This document shows, piece after piece, positions 57,215 to 64,000 of a DNA stretch of 64,000 nt (its first letter is position 1; each line of letters starts with the position of its first letter). The position numbers and the translations under genes were made by a program. The stretch is from Staphylococcus simiae. Its GTDB lineage: Bacteria; Bacillota; Bacilli; Staphylococcales; Staphylococcaceae. Below the pieces are notes generated by a model. That model was not told the DNA's origin, did no database searches, and saw only the letters and a list, made by a program, of their open reading frames with translations. Location of the stretch: positions 2,542,001 to 2,606,000 of the forward strand of contig NZ_CP071589.1 in the NCBI RefSeq assembly GCF_017357005.1. Reading direction: 5' to 3'.

Positions 57215-58078
57215 ATGAATAATAAAGTTGTACTAATTACAGGGTCATCTACAGGTTTAGGGTTTGAGACTGCCCTAACACTTGCTCAAAATGGATATAA
57301 CGTGTACGCCACAATGCGGGATTTAACAAAACAACAACCATTACTTGATAAAGCCGATGAATTAAATATCAATTTGACAGTTAAACAACTAGATGTCACA
57401 GATACTAATAGCATTACACAAACAGTAAATGACATCGTTGAAGCTGAGGGACGTCTTGATATATTAATTAATAATGCTGGGGCAGGATTTGTTAAAACGA
57501 CGGAACTTGCTTCAGATGATGAATTAATGTGGCAAATGAATGTTAATTTGATGAGTGTCATGCGTATGACTAAAGCCGTCTTACCAACGATGCGTTCACA
57601 AAGAGACGGTCATATAATTAATATCTCATCTGTTGGTGGACTCGTAGGACAACCATTTAACGAAGTGTATTGTGCTGCAAAATTTGGTGTTGAAGGTTAT
57701 ACAGAATCACTTGCTAGCTATGTTCAACCTGCTTTTAACGTTAAGTTTACAGTTGTAGAGCCAGGCGGTATTAAAACTGAATTTACTAATAATGTCTTGT
57801 CACAACTTGAAACTACAGGTGGTATTAATGATGCGGATTATACAGCACTATTAAATTCTTATTTAGGTGGGTTAAAAGAAAATTATGGTTTAGATGCTTC
57901 TCAAAGTGGTGCAGAAGTAGCACGAGTCATTTTAAACGTCATTGAAGATGCTAATCCACCTATTCGCATACGTACTTCTGATTGGGCCGAAAGATTCACA
58001 GCGATTAAGACTAAAGCTGATCCAACAGGGAAAAAGTTACAACAACAAGTGACACGTTTATTAGGTGACCAATTTTAA
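57215..58078 (+). CDS. Short-chain dehydrogenase/reductase
   Basis: 287-residue classical SDR. Cofactor motif TGSSTGLG (10-17), NNAG (about 89-92), catalytic Ser in NISSVGG and YCAAK (Tyr and Lys about 155-159). The Arg after the second strand (ATMRD) favours NADP. Substrate unknown. AAAGGAG precedes the ATG; single gene with terminator. Confidence 0.92.
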   Translation: MNNKVVLITGSSTGLGFETALTLAQNGYNVYATMRDLTKQQPLLDKADELNINLTVKQLDVTDTNSITQTVNDIVEAEGRLDILINNAGAGFVKTTELASDDELMWQMNVNLMSVMRMTKAVLPTMRSQRDGHIINISSVGGLVGQPFNEVYCAAKFGVEGYTESLASYVQPAFNVKFTVVEPGGIKTEFTNNVLSQLETTGGINDADYTALLNSYLGGLKENYGLDASQSGAEVARVILNVIEDANPPIRIRTSDWAERFTAIKTKADPTGKKLQQQVTRLLGDQF

Positions 58079-58205
58079 TTAGTATTAATCATGTTATCTA
58101 GATATATGGTCAAATATGTAATAGTAACTAAGTGTCGGGCATTGATACATTGCTCCTAGATTACCTTAGTTTCACATTCATGTCTGCCAATGAGCTTAGA
58201 TCATA

Positions 58206-58257
58206 AAACAAGCAGTGAAGGGACTATCAACTAAGATAGTTGTTCACTGCTTGTTTT
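58206..58257. terminator. Bidirectional terminator
   Basis: AAACAAGCAGTGAA / TTCACTGCTTGTTT with an inner CTATC/GATAG stem, between the convergent SDR and DoxX genes. Confidence 0.92.
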
Positions 58258-58278
58258 TATGCACGGCAATCAATTACA

Positions 58279-58650
58279 TTATTTTCTATTATTAATTAAC
58301 AATACTTCTACAATGCTAAGCACATTAATACCAAAGAATTTAGAAGCTGCTTTAGCACCTTTAAAACCATGCCCAGCTTTAAAATGATGATAAATCGCTG
58401 TTCCCATAACGATATTAATCATAATTGCACCAATCGCCGCTAATTTTTGTCCTACTTTCCCAAACACTGAGGCAAATAAGAATATTGAACCAACGAATTC
58501 AAATATACCTGCTAATTTCATGGAATTTCTTGATAAATTAAATCCTTCTTTAAATTGTTGAGCCATACCTTCATCGTTTTTAATTTTTGGTAGACTACTT
58601 TGCATAATATTATATCCTACAAACCCATTCACTAAGTGTCTTAATAACAT
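58279..58650 (-). CDS. DoxX-family membrane protein
   Basis: 123-residue protein with about four helices, paralogous to the gene at 19314. The N-terminus is LRHLVNGFVGYNIM and the shared signature is HHFKAGHGFKGAKAA. It lies 24 bp behind the MFS exporter gene and is probably co-transcribed with it. Role unknown; DoxX proteins are often tied to redox stress. Confidence 0.8.
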   Translation of the reverse strand: MLLRHLVNGFVGYNIMQSSLPKIKNDEGMAQQFKEGFNLSRNSMKLAGIFEFVGSIFLFASVFGKVGQKLAAIGAIMINIVMGTAIYHHFKAGHGFKGAKAASKFFGINVLSIVEVLLINNRK

Positions 58651-58674
58651 CTTTCATTCCTCCAATTATTCTTT

Positions 58675-60072
58675 TTAATTATTATTAGGTTGTATTAGTA
58701 ACGCTAATAATGATCCTATTAAAGCGATGATTGCCGTCACATAAAATGTTAAATCTAAGCCTTGGATGGCACCTTGGATACCTCCAACATGTGATTTTGC
58801 ACCTAATGTCGTCATTAAAGTCACTAATAGTCCTGTCCCGATTGCTGCTGACAGCTGTCTCACTGTATTATTCATAGCTGTTCCATGAGCAATTAATGTT
58901 CTCGGTAAAGCGTTCAATGCTTGTGTTGTCATAGGTGTCATGATCATCGCGTTACCTAACATCGTAATTGAAAAGGCAATAACAACGTATAGACGACTAC
59001 TATCACTACTGATTTGTGCTAAACATAATGCGCCAGCTGTAATAGTCAACATACCTATAAAACTGAGCCAACGTCCACCGACTTTGTCATACAGTTGACC
59101 AGTTACAGGAGATAGTAAACCCATAACAAGTCCTCCAGGCAATAAGATGAGTCCTGATTCTAACGGTGTCCAATGCATCATTGTTTGCATAAATATTGGT
59201 AAAATTGTCAAGTTACCAATAAACAACATAAACATCAGTGATACAATGACCATCGATACAGAAAATTGTTGATATTTAAATACTCTAAATTCTAACAACG
59301 GTGACTCTAACTTGAATTGTCTTAAGACAAACGTACAAATTGAAATGATAGCCACGATTAATGTTAAGTATATTGCAGGATGTGACCATCCTAAATTGCC
59401 TACTGAACTGAAACCATATAATAGAGCACCGAAACCTACTGTTGATAAGACAACAGATAACATATCTAACTTAGGATAACTTTGCGTTGTCATATTTCTT
59501 AATGCAATGTACCCATAAATAAAGTCAATAACAGCTATGATTAACACAATCGTAAATAACTGTCTCCAATCAAATATATTTACAAACCATCCTGCTAGCG
59601 TTGGTCCGATAGCTGGTGCAAAGCCAATCACTAAACCAAACATTCCCATGGCCATACCACGTTTTTCGGGTGGAAATAGTATAAAGAGAATTGTTTGTGT
59701 TAATGGCATTAGAATACCTGCTCCCATAGCTTGTATTGCCCTACCAAGTAAGACCATTTCAAAATTAAATCCTAATAGACATAGTAATGATCCAAAGATT
59801 AAGAAGCCAACAGCAGCGAAGAATAACTTTCTCATTGTATATTTTTCTATTAAAAATGCTGAAATAGGAATCATAATACCATTAACTAACATAAATACAG
59901 TTGTTAACCACTGAGCTGTGCTACTAGTTACATCAAAGTCCACCATTACTTTCGGCAATATTGTAGCCAAAATGGTTTGATTTAATACACCTAAAAATGC
60001 TCCAATCACAACAATCGCAATGACATTCATTCTTTGAGATGCTTGCTGATGATTGGTTAAGTCATTTGTCAT
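58675..60072 (-). CDS. DHA2-family MFS drug exporter
   Basis: 465-residue proton-coupled multidrug exporter with 14 helices. Family motifs are LNQTILATILPKVMVDF (motif D1-like), WLTTVFMLVNGIMIPISAFL, GRAIQAMGAGILMPLTQ (motif B) and GFAPAIGPTLAGWFV (motif C, antiporter). Closest in style to LmrB/EmrB. The ATG at 60072 follows GGAGGTG. Divergent from the arylamine N-acetyltransferase gene across a TetR-like operator. Confidence 0.92.
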   Translation of the reverse strand: MTNDLTNHQQASQRMNVIAIVVIGAFLGVLNQTILATILPKVMVDFDVTSSTAQWLTTVFMLVNGIMIPISAFLIEKYTMRKLFFAAVGFLIFGSLLCLLGFNFEMVLLGRAIQAMGAGILMPLTQTILFILFPPEKRGMAMGMFGLVIGFAPAIGPTLAGWFVNIFDWRQLFTIVLIIAVIDFIYGYIALRNMTTQSYPKLDMLSVVLSTVGFGALLYGFSSVGNLGWSHPAIYLTLIVAIISICTFVLRQFKLESPLLEFRVFKYQQFSVSMVIVSLMFMLFIGNLTILPIFMQTMMHWTPLESGLILLPGGLVMGLLSPVTGQLYDKVGGRWLSFIGMLTITAGALCLAQISSDSSRLYVVIAFSITMLGNAMIMTPMTTQALNALPRTLIAHGTAMNNTVRQLSAAIGTGLLVTLMTTLGAKSHVGGIQGAIQGLDLTFYVTAIIALIGSLLALLIQPNNN

Positions 60073-60127
60073 TTTATAAAACACCTCCTTATTCTAAAAG
60101 CGGAATTAACTATCACTTATAATAAAT

Positions 60128-60139
60128 GGAATGCGTTCC
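60128..60139. promoter_or_regulatory. Candidate TetR operator GGAATGCGTTCC
   Basis: Inverted repeat GGAA-TGCG-TTCC in the 133-bp gap between the divergent exporter and the N-acetyltransferase-TetR pair. Likely bound by the TetR protein encoded at 61019; inferred. Confidence 0.5.
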
Positions 60140-60205
60140 GTTTGTCAAATATGTTTTTTATGTTTATTATTTAGCTATGATATAAATACTAAGGAGAGAG
60201 TAATT

Positions 60206-61006
60206 ATGAATGTTGAACAATTAGAAAATTATTTACACATAGATCGTTCAAAATTTAACCAACCTACTTTAGAAGCATTAAATTATTATGCACAGCGTTA
60301 TATGTTGACTGTTCCTTTTGAAAATATTGATGTTCAAAATGGAGTGAGAATTTCTGTTGCAGTTGAGGATGTTTTTAATAAAGTAGTCAATCATCATAGA
60401 GGTGGCTTCTGTTACGAGATGAATACCTTATTTAAAGCTTATTTATTAGAGAAAGGATTTAAACCCGAATTGATGTCAGCAACGATACATACACCTGGTG
60501 GCGGTAGAAGCTTACCTGGTTCACATGTATCACTCGCAGTACCTCTTAATGACATGTATTATGTCGCAGATGTAGGTTTTGGTGACCTACCATTACAAGT
60601 GATTCCAATCACTCTACCCGATGAACCACAACCAGTTGAAGATGTGACTGGTACATTCAGAGCTATTTTTGATAGTGAGGCTAAACAAATTTACTACGTT
60701 CAAAAATATGAAAATGATAGTTGGAATACCAAGTATGAAGCTAAGTTTGAAGCTAAATTGATTCATGATTTTGATTATAATATTGAATATAATCAAACGA
60801 GTCCGCATTCAACTTTCGTCAAAAGATTATTAATTACCATGCCTAAAGAATACGGTAGAGCAACGATGTCTCAAGATTATCTAACGTTAACAAGCCAACA
60901 TCAAAAGGAAAAATTTGATATTACGAAAGATAATTATCAACAATTCCTAGCAAAACATTTTGGATTAAATGTTAAAATTAATAGGATTGAACAAAAAGAT
61001 TCGTAG
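60206..61006 (+). CDS. nat: Arylamine N-acetyltransferase
   Basis: 266-residue enzyme that moves acetyl from CoA to arylamines or hydrazines. Triad: Cys in HRGGFCYEMN (about 67), His in GSHVSLAV (about 106) and Asp in YVADVGFGD (about 121). The ATG at 60206 follows AAGGAGAG; the 25-residue extension in the longer frame is not conserved and overlaps the operator region. 12 bp before the TetR gene. Confidence 0.9.
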   Translation: MNVEQLENYLHIDRSKFNQPTLEALNYYAQRYMLTVPFENIDVQNGVRISVAVEDVFNKVVNHHRGGFCYEMNTLFKAYLLEKGFKPELMSATIHTPGGGRSLPGSHVSLAVPLNDMYYVADVGFGDLPLQVIPITLPDEPQPVEDVTGTFRAIFDSEAKQIYYVQKYENDSWNTKYEAKFEAKLIHDFDYNIEYNQTSPHSTFVKRLLITMPKEYGRATMSQDYLTLTSQHQKEKFDITKDNYQQFLAKHFGLNVKINRIEQKDS

Positions 61007-61018
61007 GAGAGACCGCTT

Positions 61019-61588
61019 ATGCTTGATGAAAATAAAAAAATACGTAGTGATGCTAAACACAATAAATTAATTATTCTAGAGACAATTATCCAACTATCAC
61101 AACAAGGTATCAATATCTCTGAGATGAATATGGCAGACATTGCGCGCAAAGCTGGCGTTGGTGTTGGTACACTCTATCGACATTTTAATAATAAGGCATC
61201 ACTATGTACGACGATGATGGATGAACAAGTTGAAGCTATGTTTGATAGTATTGAGCAATTTTTAGACGCCCATCAGAGTGACACTTTATATGATAAGCTT
61301 TATGGCATACTATCTATTTATGTCAATTTAAAAGACAAAAATTTAGAGACCCTCTCTTTTATTGAAAAGTCCGGTCAAAAATCTAACTCAATGATTAACA
61401 TTCCATTTTTCGAACGCTTAAAGTTAGTATTACATCAACAGTTTGAAGGAACAGATTATACTGATGTCGACTTTAAATTAAATGTATTATTAAACTCATT
61501 TTCTAGTGATTTTTATCAATATATGACTAAGCGTCAAGGATACAATAAAGCACAATTTTTGCAGCATCTGATTACAACCATTTTATAA
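61019..61588 (+). CDS. TetR-family regulator
   Basis: 189-residue repressor with N-terminal helix-turn-helix MNMADIARKAGVGVGTLYRHFNNKASLC (about 36-63). The C-terminal domain gives no clear ligand hint. It follows the N-acetyltransferase gene by 12 bp and probably controls it and the divergent exporter-DoxX pair. Confidence 0.9.
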   Translation: MLDENKKIRSDAKHNKLIILETIIQLSQQGINISEMNMADIARKAGVGVGTLYRHFNNKASLCTTMMDEQVEAMFDSIEQFLDAHQSDTLYDKLYGILSIYVNLKDKNLETLSFIEKSGQKSNSMINIPFFERLKLVLHQQFEGTDYTDVDFKLNVLLNSFSSDFYQYMTKRQGYNKAQFLQHLITTIL

Positions 61589-61603
61589 TTTAATCACTAA
61601 ATG

Positions 61604-61642
61604 AAAAAGGTCGAGACAACAACTCATGTCTCGACCCTTTTA
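61604..61642. terminator. Bidirectional terminator
   Basis: AAAAAGGTCGAGACA / TGTCTCGACCCTTTT hairpin between the convergent TetR and HdeD genes. Confidence 0.92.
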
Positions 61643-61702
61643 TTATATTATTATCATTTAATGTACGACGTTCTAACTTATCATTATGATTGTAGCGCAA
61701 TG

Positions 61703-62215
61703 TTAAGCAAGTGCATCTGTAATATAAATCACACCTACGAAAATAAATGTAATTGCAATCATTGTTGATACAAATACAATACCCATTAACGGATTAAATA
61801 ATAAAATAATACCGAATAGCACGCCTAATATGTTGAATAAAATAGACACTATTCTTAAGCTACCGCTGCCGTTAAACGTAAATAGTGCTGTAATAGAGCT
61901 AAAGATAAACCAAAATGCAAACATATAAATAAAGAATGCTGAACTTGCACCAACATTAAAGATAACTAATAGTCCAAAGATAATATCAATAATACCCATA
62001 AAGATTATCAGACCTTGACTACCTCCTGCTAACACTTTCGCTGCACGACGATAAACAATTTGAATGATCCCATTAATTAACACTAATAATCCTATCAACC
62101 ATGTAATAGCATAAAAGTTTTCAACTGGAAAGCTAAAAATAAGGACTGCAACGATTAATAAAATGACACCCATAATTAAACTGGACCATTTAATACTGTT
62201 ATTTGATTTTGCCAT
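61703..62215 (-). CDS. HdeD-family (DUF308) membrane protein
   Basis: 170-residue protein with six hydrophobic helices in three HdeD/DUF308 pairs; GLIIFMGIIDIIFGLLVIF and SILFNILGVLFGIILLFNPLMGI are typical. E. coli HdeD is linked to acid resistance; here the role is unknown. The start at 62215 (MAKSNNS) has AAAGGA upstream. Confidence 0.85.
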   Translation of the reverse strand: MAKSNNSIKWSSLIMGVILLIVAVLIFSFPVENFYAITWLIGLLVLINGIIQIVYRRAAKVLAGGSQGLIIFMGIIDIIFGLLVIFNVGASSAFFIYMFAFWFIFSSITALFTFNGSGSLRIVSILFNILGVLFGIILLFNPLMGIVFVSTMIAITFIFVGVIYITDALA

Positions 62216-62485
62216 ACTTATCATTCCTTTCATAAATAAACATTTTCTATTTTACTTATATTTTAATTTACAATTATTAAATTCCCTTAATACATATTAT
62301 ACAAACATTTTTCTAAAAGTATATTTATTTTATTAATTAAAAATGTCACATCCTCTTTATTTAAGATTATTCATTGTAAGCGTTGTTATATCAGTGTTCC
62401 CAAGTAATAACAGCGTTCTCTCTATTACTCATTCAAGTCACACAACTGTCACAACCAGCAAGAAAATTTCTCCTAACTACTCCAA
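62216..62485. other. Gap upstream of vraD
   Basis: AT-rich. An open frame at 62343-62531 lacks a ribosome binding site and runs through the operator, so it is not called. Confidence 0.4.
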
Positions 62486-62501
62486 CTTACAACTATGTAA
62501 G
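62486..62501. promoter_or_regulatory. BceR/BraR-type operator upstream of vraDE
   Basis: CTTACA-ACTA-TGTAAG, a perfect match to the TnACA-N4-TGTAA consensus of BceR-like response regulators, 87 bp before vraD. In S. aureus vraDE is induced by BraRS (NsaRS) on bacitracin or nisin. Confidence 0.8.
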
Positions 62502-62588
62502 ATTCGCTCGTTATTTTGTAAGTTTAGATAAAGGTACTTTATTTTTAATAACTTTACAATAACAGTAAGGACAGAAAGGAGTGACATC

Positions 62589-63347
62589 ATGGCATTATTA
62601 ACAGTTCAGCATCTTTACAAAACATATAATGGTAAACAGCCATTTGATGCCTTGAAAGATATTAATTTTTCAATTGAAGCGGGGGAATTTGTAGCAATCA
62701 TGGGACCATCTGGGTCAGGAAAGACTACATTATTAAATGTCTTAAGCTCTATTGATAATATTTCCAAAGGAGAGGTCATTATTAACAGTGAAAATTTATC
62801 TAAGCTTAATCAAAAAGCACTAGCTAAATTTCGCAAAGAATCTTTAGGCTTTATCTTTCAAGACTATAGTGTCTTGCCAACGTTAACAGTAAAAGAAAAT
62901 ATTATGTTACCTTTGTCTATTCATAAATTATCTGCAAGTAAAATGGAAGACAATTACCATAAGGTCACTACAGCATTAGGTATTAATGACCTGGGAAATA
63001 AATATCCTAGCGAATTGTCTGGTGGTCAACAACAACGTACTGCAGCAGCACGTGCTTTTGTTCACCAACCTAAACTTATCTTTGCTGATGAACCAACTGG
63101 AGCACTAGATTCCAAAAGTGCATCCGATTTATTACTGAGATTAGAAGATATGAATCAACATTTTAATACAACCATTATTATGGTAACTCATGATCCAGTA
63201 GCTGCAAGTTATGCTCACCGTGTCATTATGTTAAAAGATGGACAAATACATTCAGAATTACACCAAGACGAACGTACGAAACAAACGTTTTATGAAGATA
63301 TCGTTCAATTACAAACTACCCTAGGTGGTGTGGTCAATGACGTTTAA
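62589..63347 (+). CDS. vraD: Antimicrobial peptide ABC transporter ATPase
   Basis: 252-residue ATPase of the BceA/MacB-like class. Walker A is GPSGSGKT (about 39-46), Q-loop FQDYSVL, signature LSGGQQQR, Walker B LIFADEPTGALDSKS and the H-loop TH. The C-terminal tail ending GGVVNDV resembles VraD. Pairs with the permease that starts within its last codons and protects against bacitracin, nisin and related peptides. AAGGAG precedes the ATG. Confidence 0.93.
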   Translation: MALLTVQHLYKTYNGKQPFDALKDINFSIEAGEFVAIMGPSGSGKTTLLNVLSSIDNISKGEVIINSENLSKLNQKALAKFRKESLGFIFQDYSVLPTLTVKENIMLPLSIHKLSASKMEDNYHKVTTALGINDLGNKYPSELSGGQQQRTAAARAFVHQPKLIFADEPTGALDSKSASDLLLRLEDMNQHFNTTIIMVTHDPVAASYAHRVIMLKDGQIHSELHQDERTKQTFYEDIVQLQTTLGGVVNDV

Positions 63348-64000
63348 TCAACTTGTATTGAAAAACTTAGTGCGTAATTTAAAACACTATGCTTTATATT
63401 TATTTTCAGTGTTTTTTAGTATTGTCTTGTACTTTAGTTTTTCAACTTTACAGTTCACCCATGATATTAATAATGATAATGCGATTACAATTATTAGAAA
63501 GGGTTCATTAGTTGGTTCCGTATTTTTATTTATGATCATTATTATCTTTTTAATGTACGCAAACTATTTATTTATCAAACGACGTACACAAGAATTTGCC
63601 TTGTTTCAACTGACTGGATTGACTCGTCATCATCTATTGAAAATGTTGAGCCTCGAACAAATTGTGTTTTTCATTGTAACAGGCATTATCGGTGTCGTAA
63701 GCGGCCTTGCCTTTTCAAAGCTCTTATTAACGATTGTCACTAAAGTGATGAAGATAACAACACATTTAACTATTCATTTCGAACCTATGGCCCTACTACT
63801 TACGTTTGTCATGCTTATCATTGCTTACCTATTAATTATGATACAAAGTGCTTTATTTTTAAAAAGACGTACTATTTTAACACTGTTAAAGGATCAGATG
63901 AATAGAGATGCGGTAAATCCTAAAGTAGGTATCTTAGAAGCTCTTTCAGGTGTTATAGGTGTCGTAATGCTTATATTGGGTTATTATATGGCAGTTGAAA
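63337..64000 (+). CDS. vraE: VraE-type permease, 5' part
   Basis: Open to the window end (221 codons visible). Starts MTFNQLVLKNLVRNLKHY inside the vraD stop region (11-bp overlap). FtsX-like domain with helices at about 18-37, 57-77, 110-130 and 154-172, and the BceB-like stretch FLFMIIIIFLMYANYLFIKRR. The full protein should be about 620-630 residues with a large external domain that sits beyond the window. Confidence 0.92.
   Translation, partial: MTFNQLVLKNLVRNLKHYALYLFSVFFSIVLYFSFSTLQFTHDINNDNAITIIRKGSLVGSVFLFMIIIIFLMYANYLFIKRRTQEFALFQLTGLTRHHLLKMLSLEQIVFFIVTGIIGVVSGLAFSKLLLTIVTKVMKITTHLTIHFEPMALLLTFVMLIIAYLLIMIQSALFLKRRTILTLLKDQMNRDAVNPKVGILEALSGVIGVVMLILGYYMAVE

Noticed and set aside
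62343..62531. 62-codon ORF upstream of vraD
   Set aside because: No ribosome binding site, Ser/Thr-rich chance translation, and it spans the BceR-type operator.
1..64000. CRISPR array, tRNA or rRNA genes, prophage
   Set aside because: No regularly spaced direct repeats, no tRNA cloverleaf with conserved TTCRA arm, and no phage genes were seen anywhere in the window.

Overview
The window is low-GC firmicute DNA from a staphylococcus of the S. aureus group. It carries aur, isaB, sasF, icaR-icaADBC, a YSIRK lipase (lip1/geh type), a his operon, drp35 and vraDE in an order that matches the S. aureus chromosome as I remember it. Many proteins differ clearly from the S. aureus sequences I recall, so a sister species such as S. 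simiae is more likely than S. aureus. That species call is an inference and no search was run. Region 1 (1-9.2 kb): a complete group IIC intron sits directly behind the arcB terminator. It is followed by arcB, the metalloprotease gene aur, isaB, a small Asn/Gln-rich membrane-anchored protein, and a TetR regulator divergent from an S15/CocE hydrolase. Region 2 (9.2-25.2 kb): cell-surface genes (a YhgE/Pip membrane protein, a two-domain autolysin, sasF and a large Ser-Asp repeat MSCRAMM adhesin) are mixed with redox and small-molecule enzymes (isochorismatase-like, luciferase-like monooxygenase, DoxX-like, flavin reductase, MsrA, GNAT). Staphylococcal intergenic repeats and two unlisted small ORFs lie here. 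Region 3 (25.7-34.8 kb): the biofilm and lipase locus. icaR has a long structured 3' UTR with a motif complementary to its own Shine-Dalgarno. icaADB are intact, but icaC has an in-frame stop at codon 159. The lipase gene is flanked on its own strand by two very short ORFs (21 and 22 codons) with good ribosome binding sites that encode strongly amphipathic peptides resembling phenol-soluble modulins. A promoter and a CcpA cre site lie upstream of the trio and a shared terminator lies downstream. This is the best candidate for an undescribed unit. Region 4 (34.8-47.5 kb): a tight his operon (hisZ-G-D-C-B-H-A-F-IE), a lipoprotein polysaccharide deacetylase, a compact structured element of unknown function, and an ECF transporter module (S, double ATPase, T) behind a SAM hydroxide adenosyltransferase. 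Region 5 (47.5-64 kb): housekeeping and stress genes (yceI, drp35, trhO, pcp, DinB-like, DASS carrier, rarD, a HhH/NTF2-like fusion, nixA-type nickel permease, SDR, DoxX, MFS, arylamine N-acetyltransferase, TetR, HdeD), then vraD and the 5' part of vraE with a BceR-type operator upstream. Intrinsic terminators are numerous and gene boundaries are mostly clear. Several listed starts were moved to internal ATGs that have a proper ribosome binding site.
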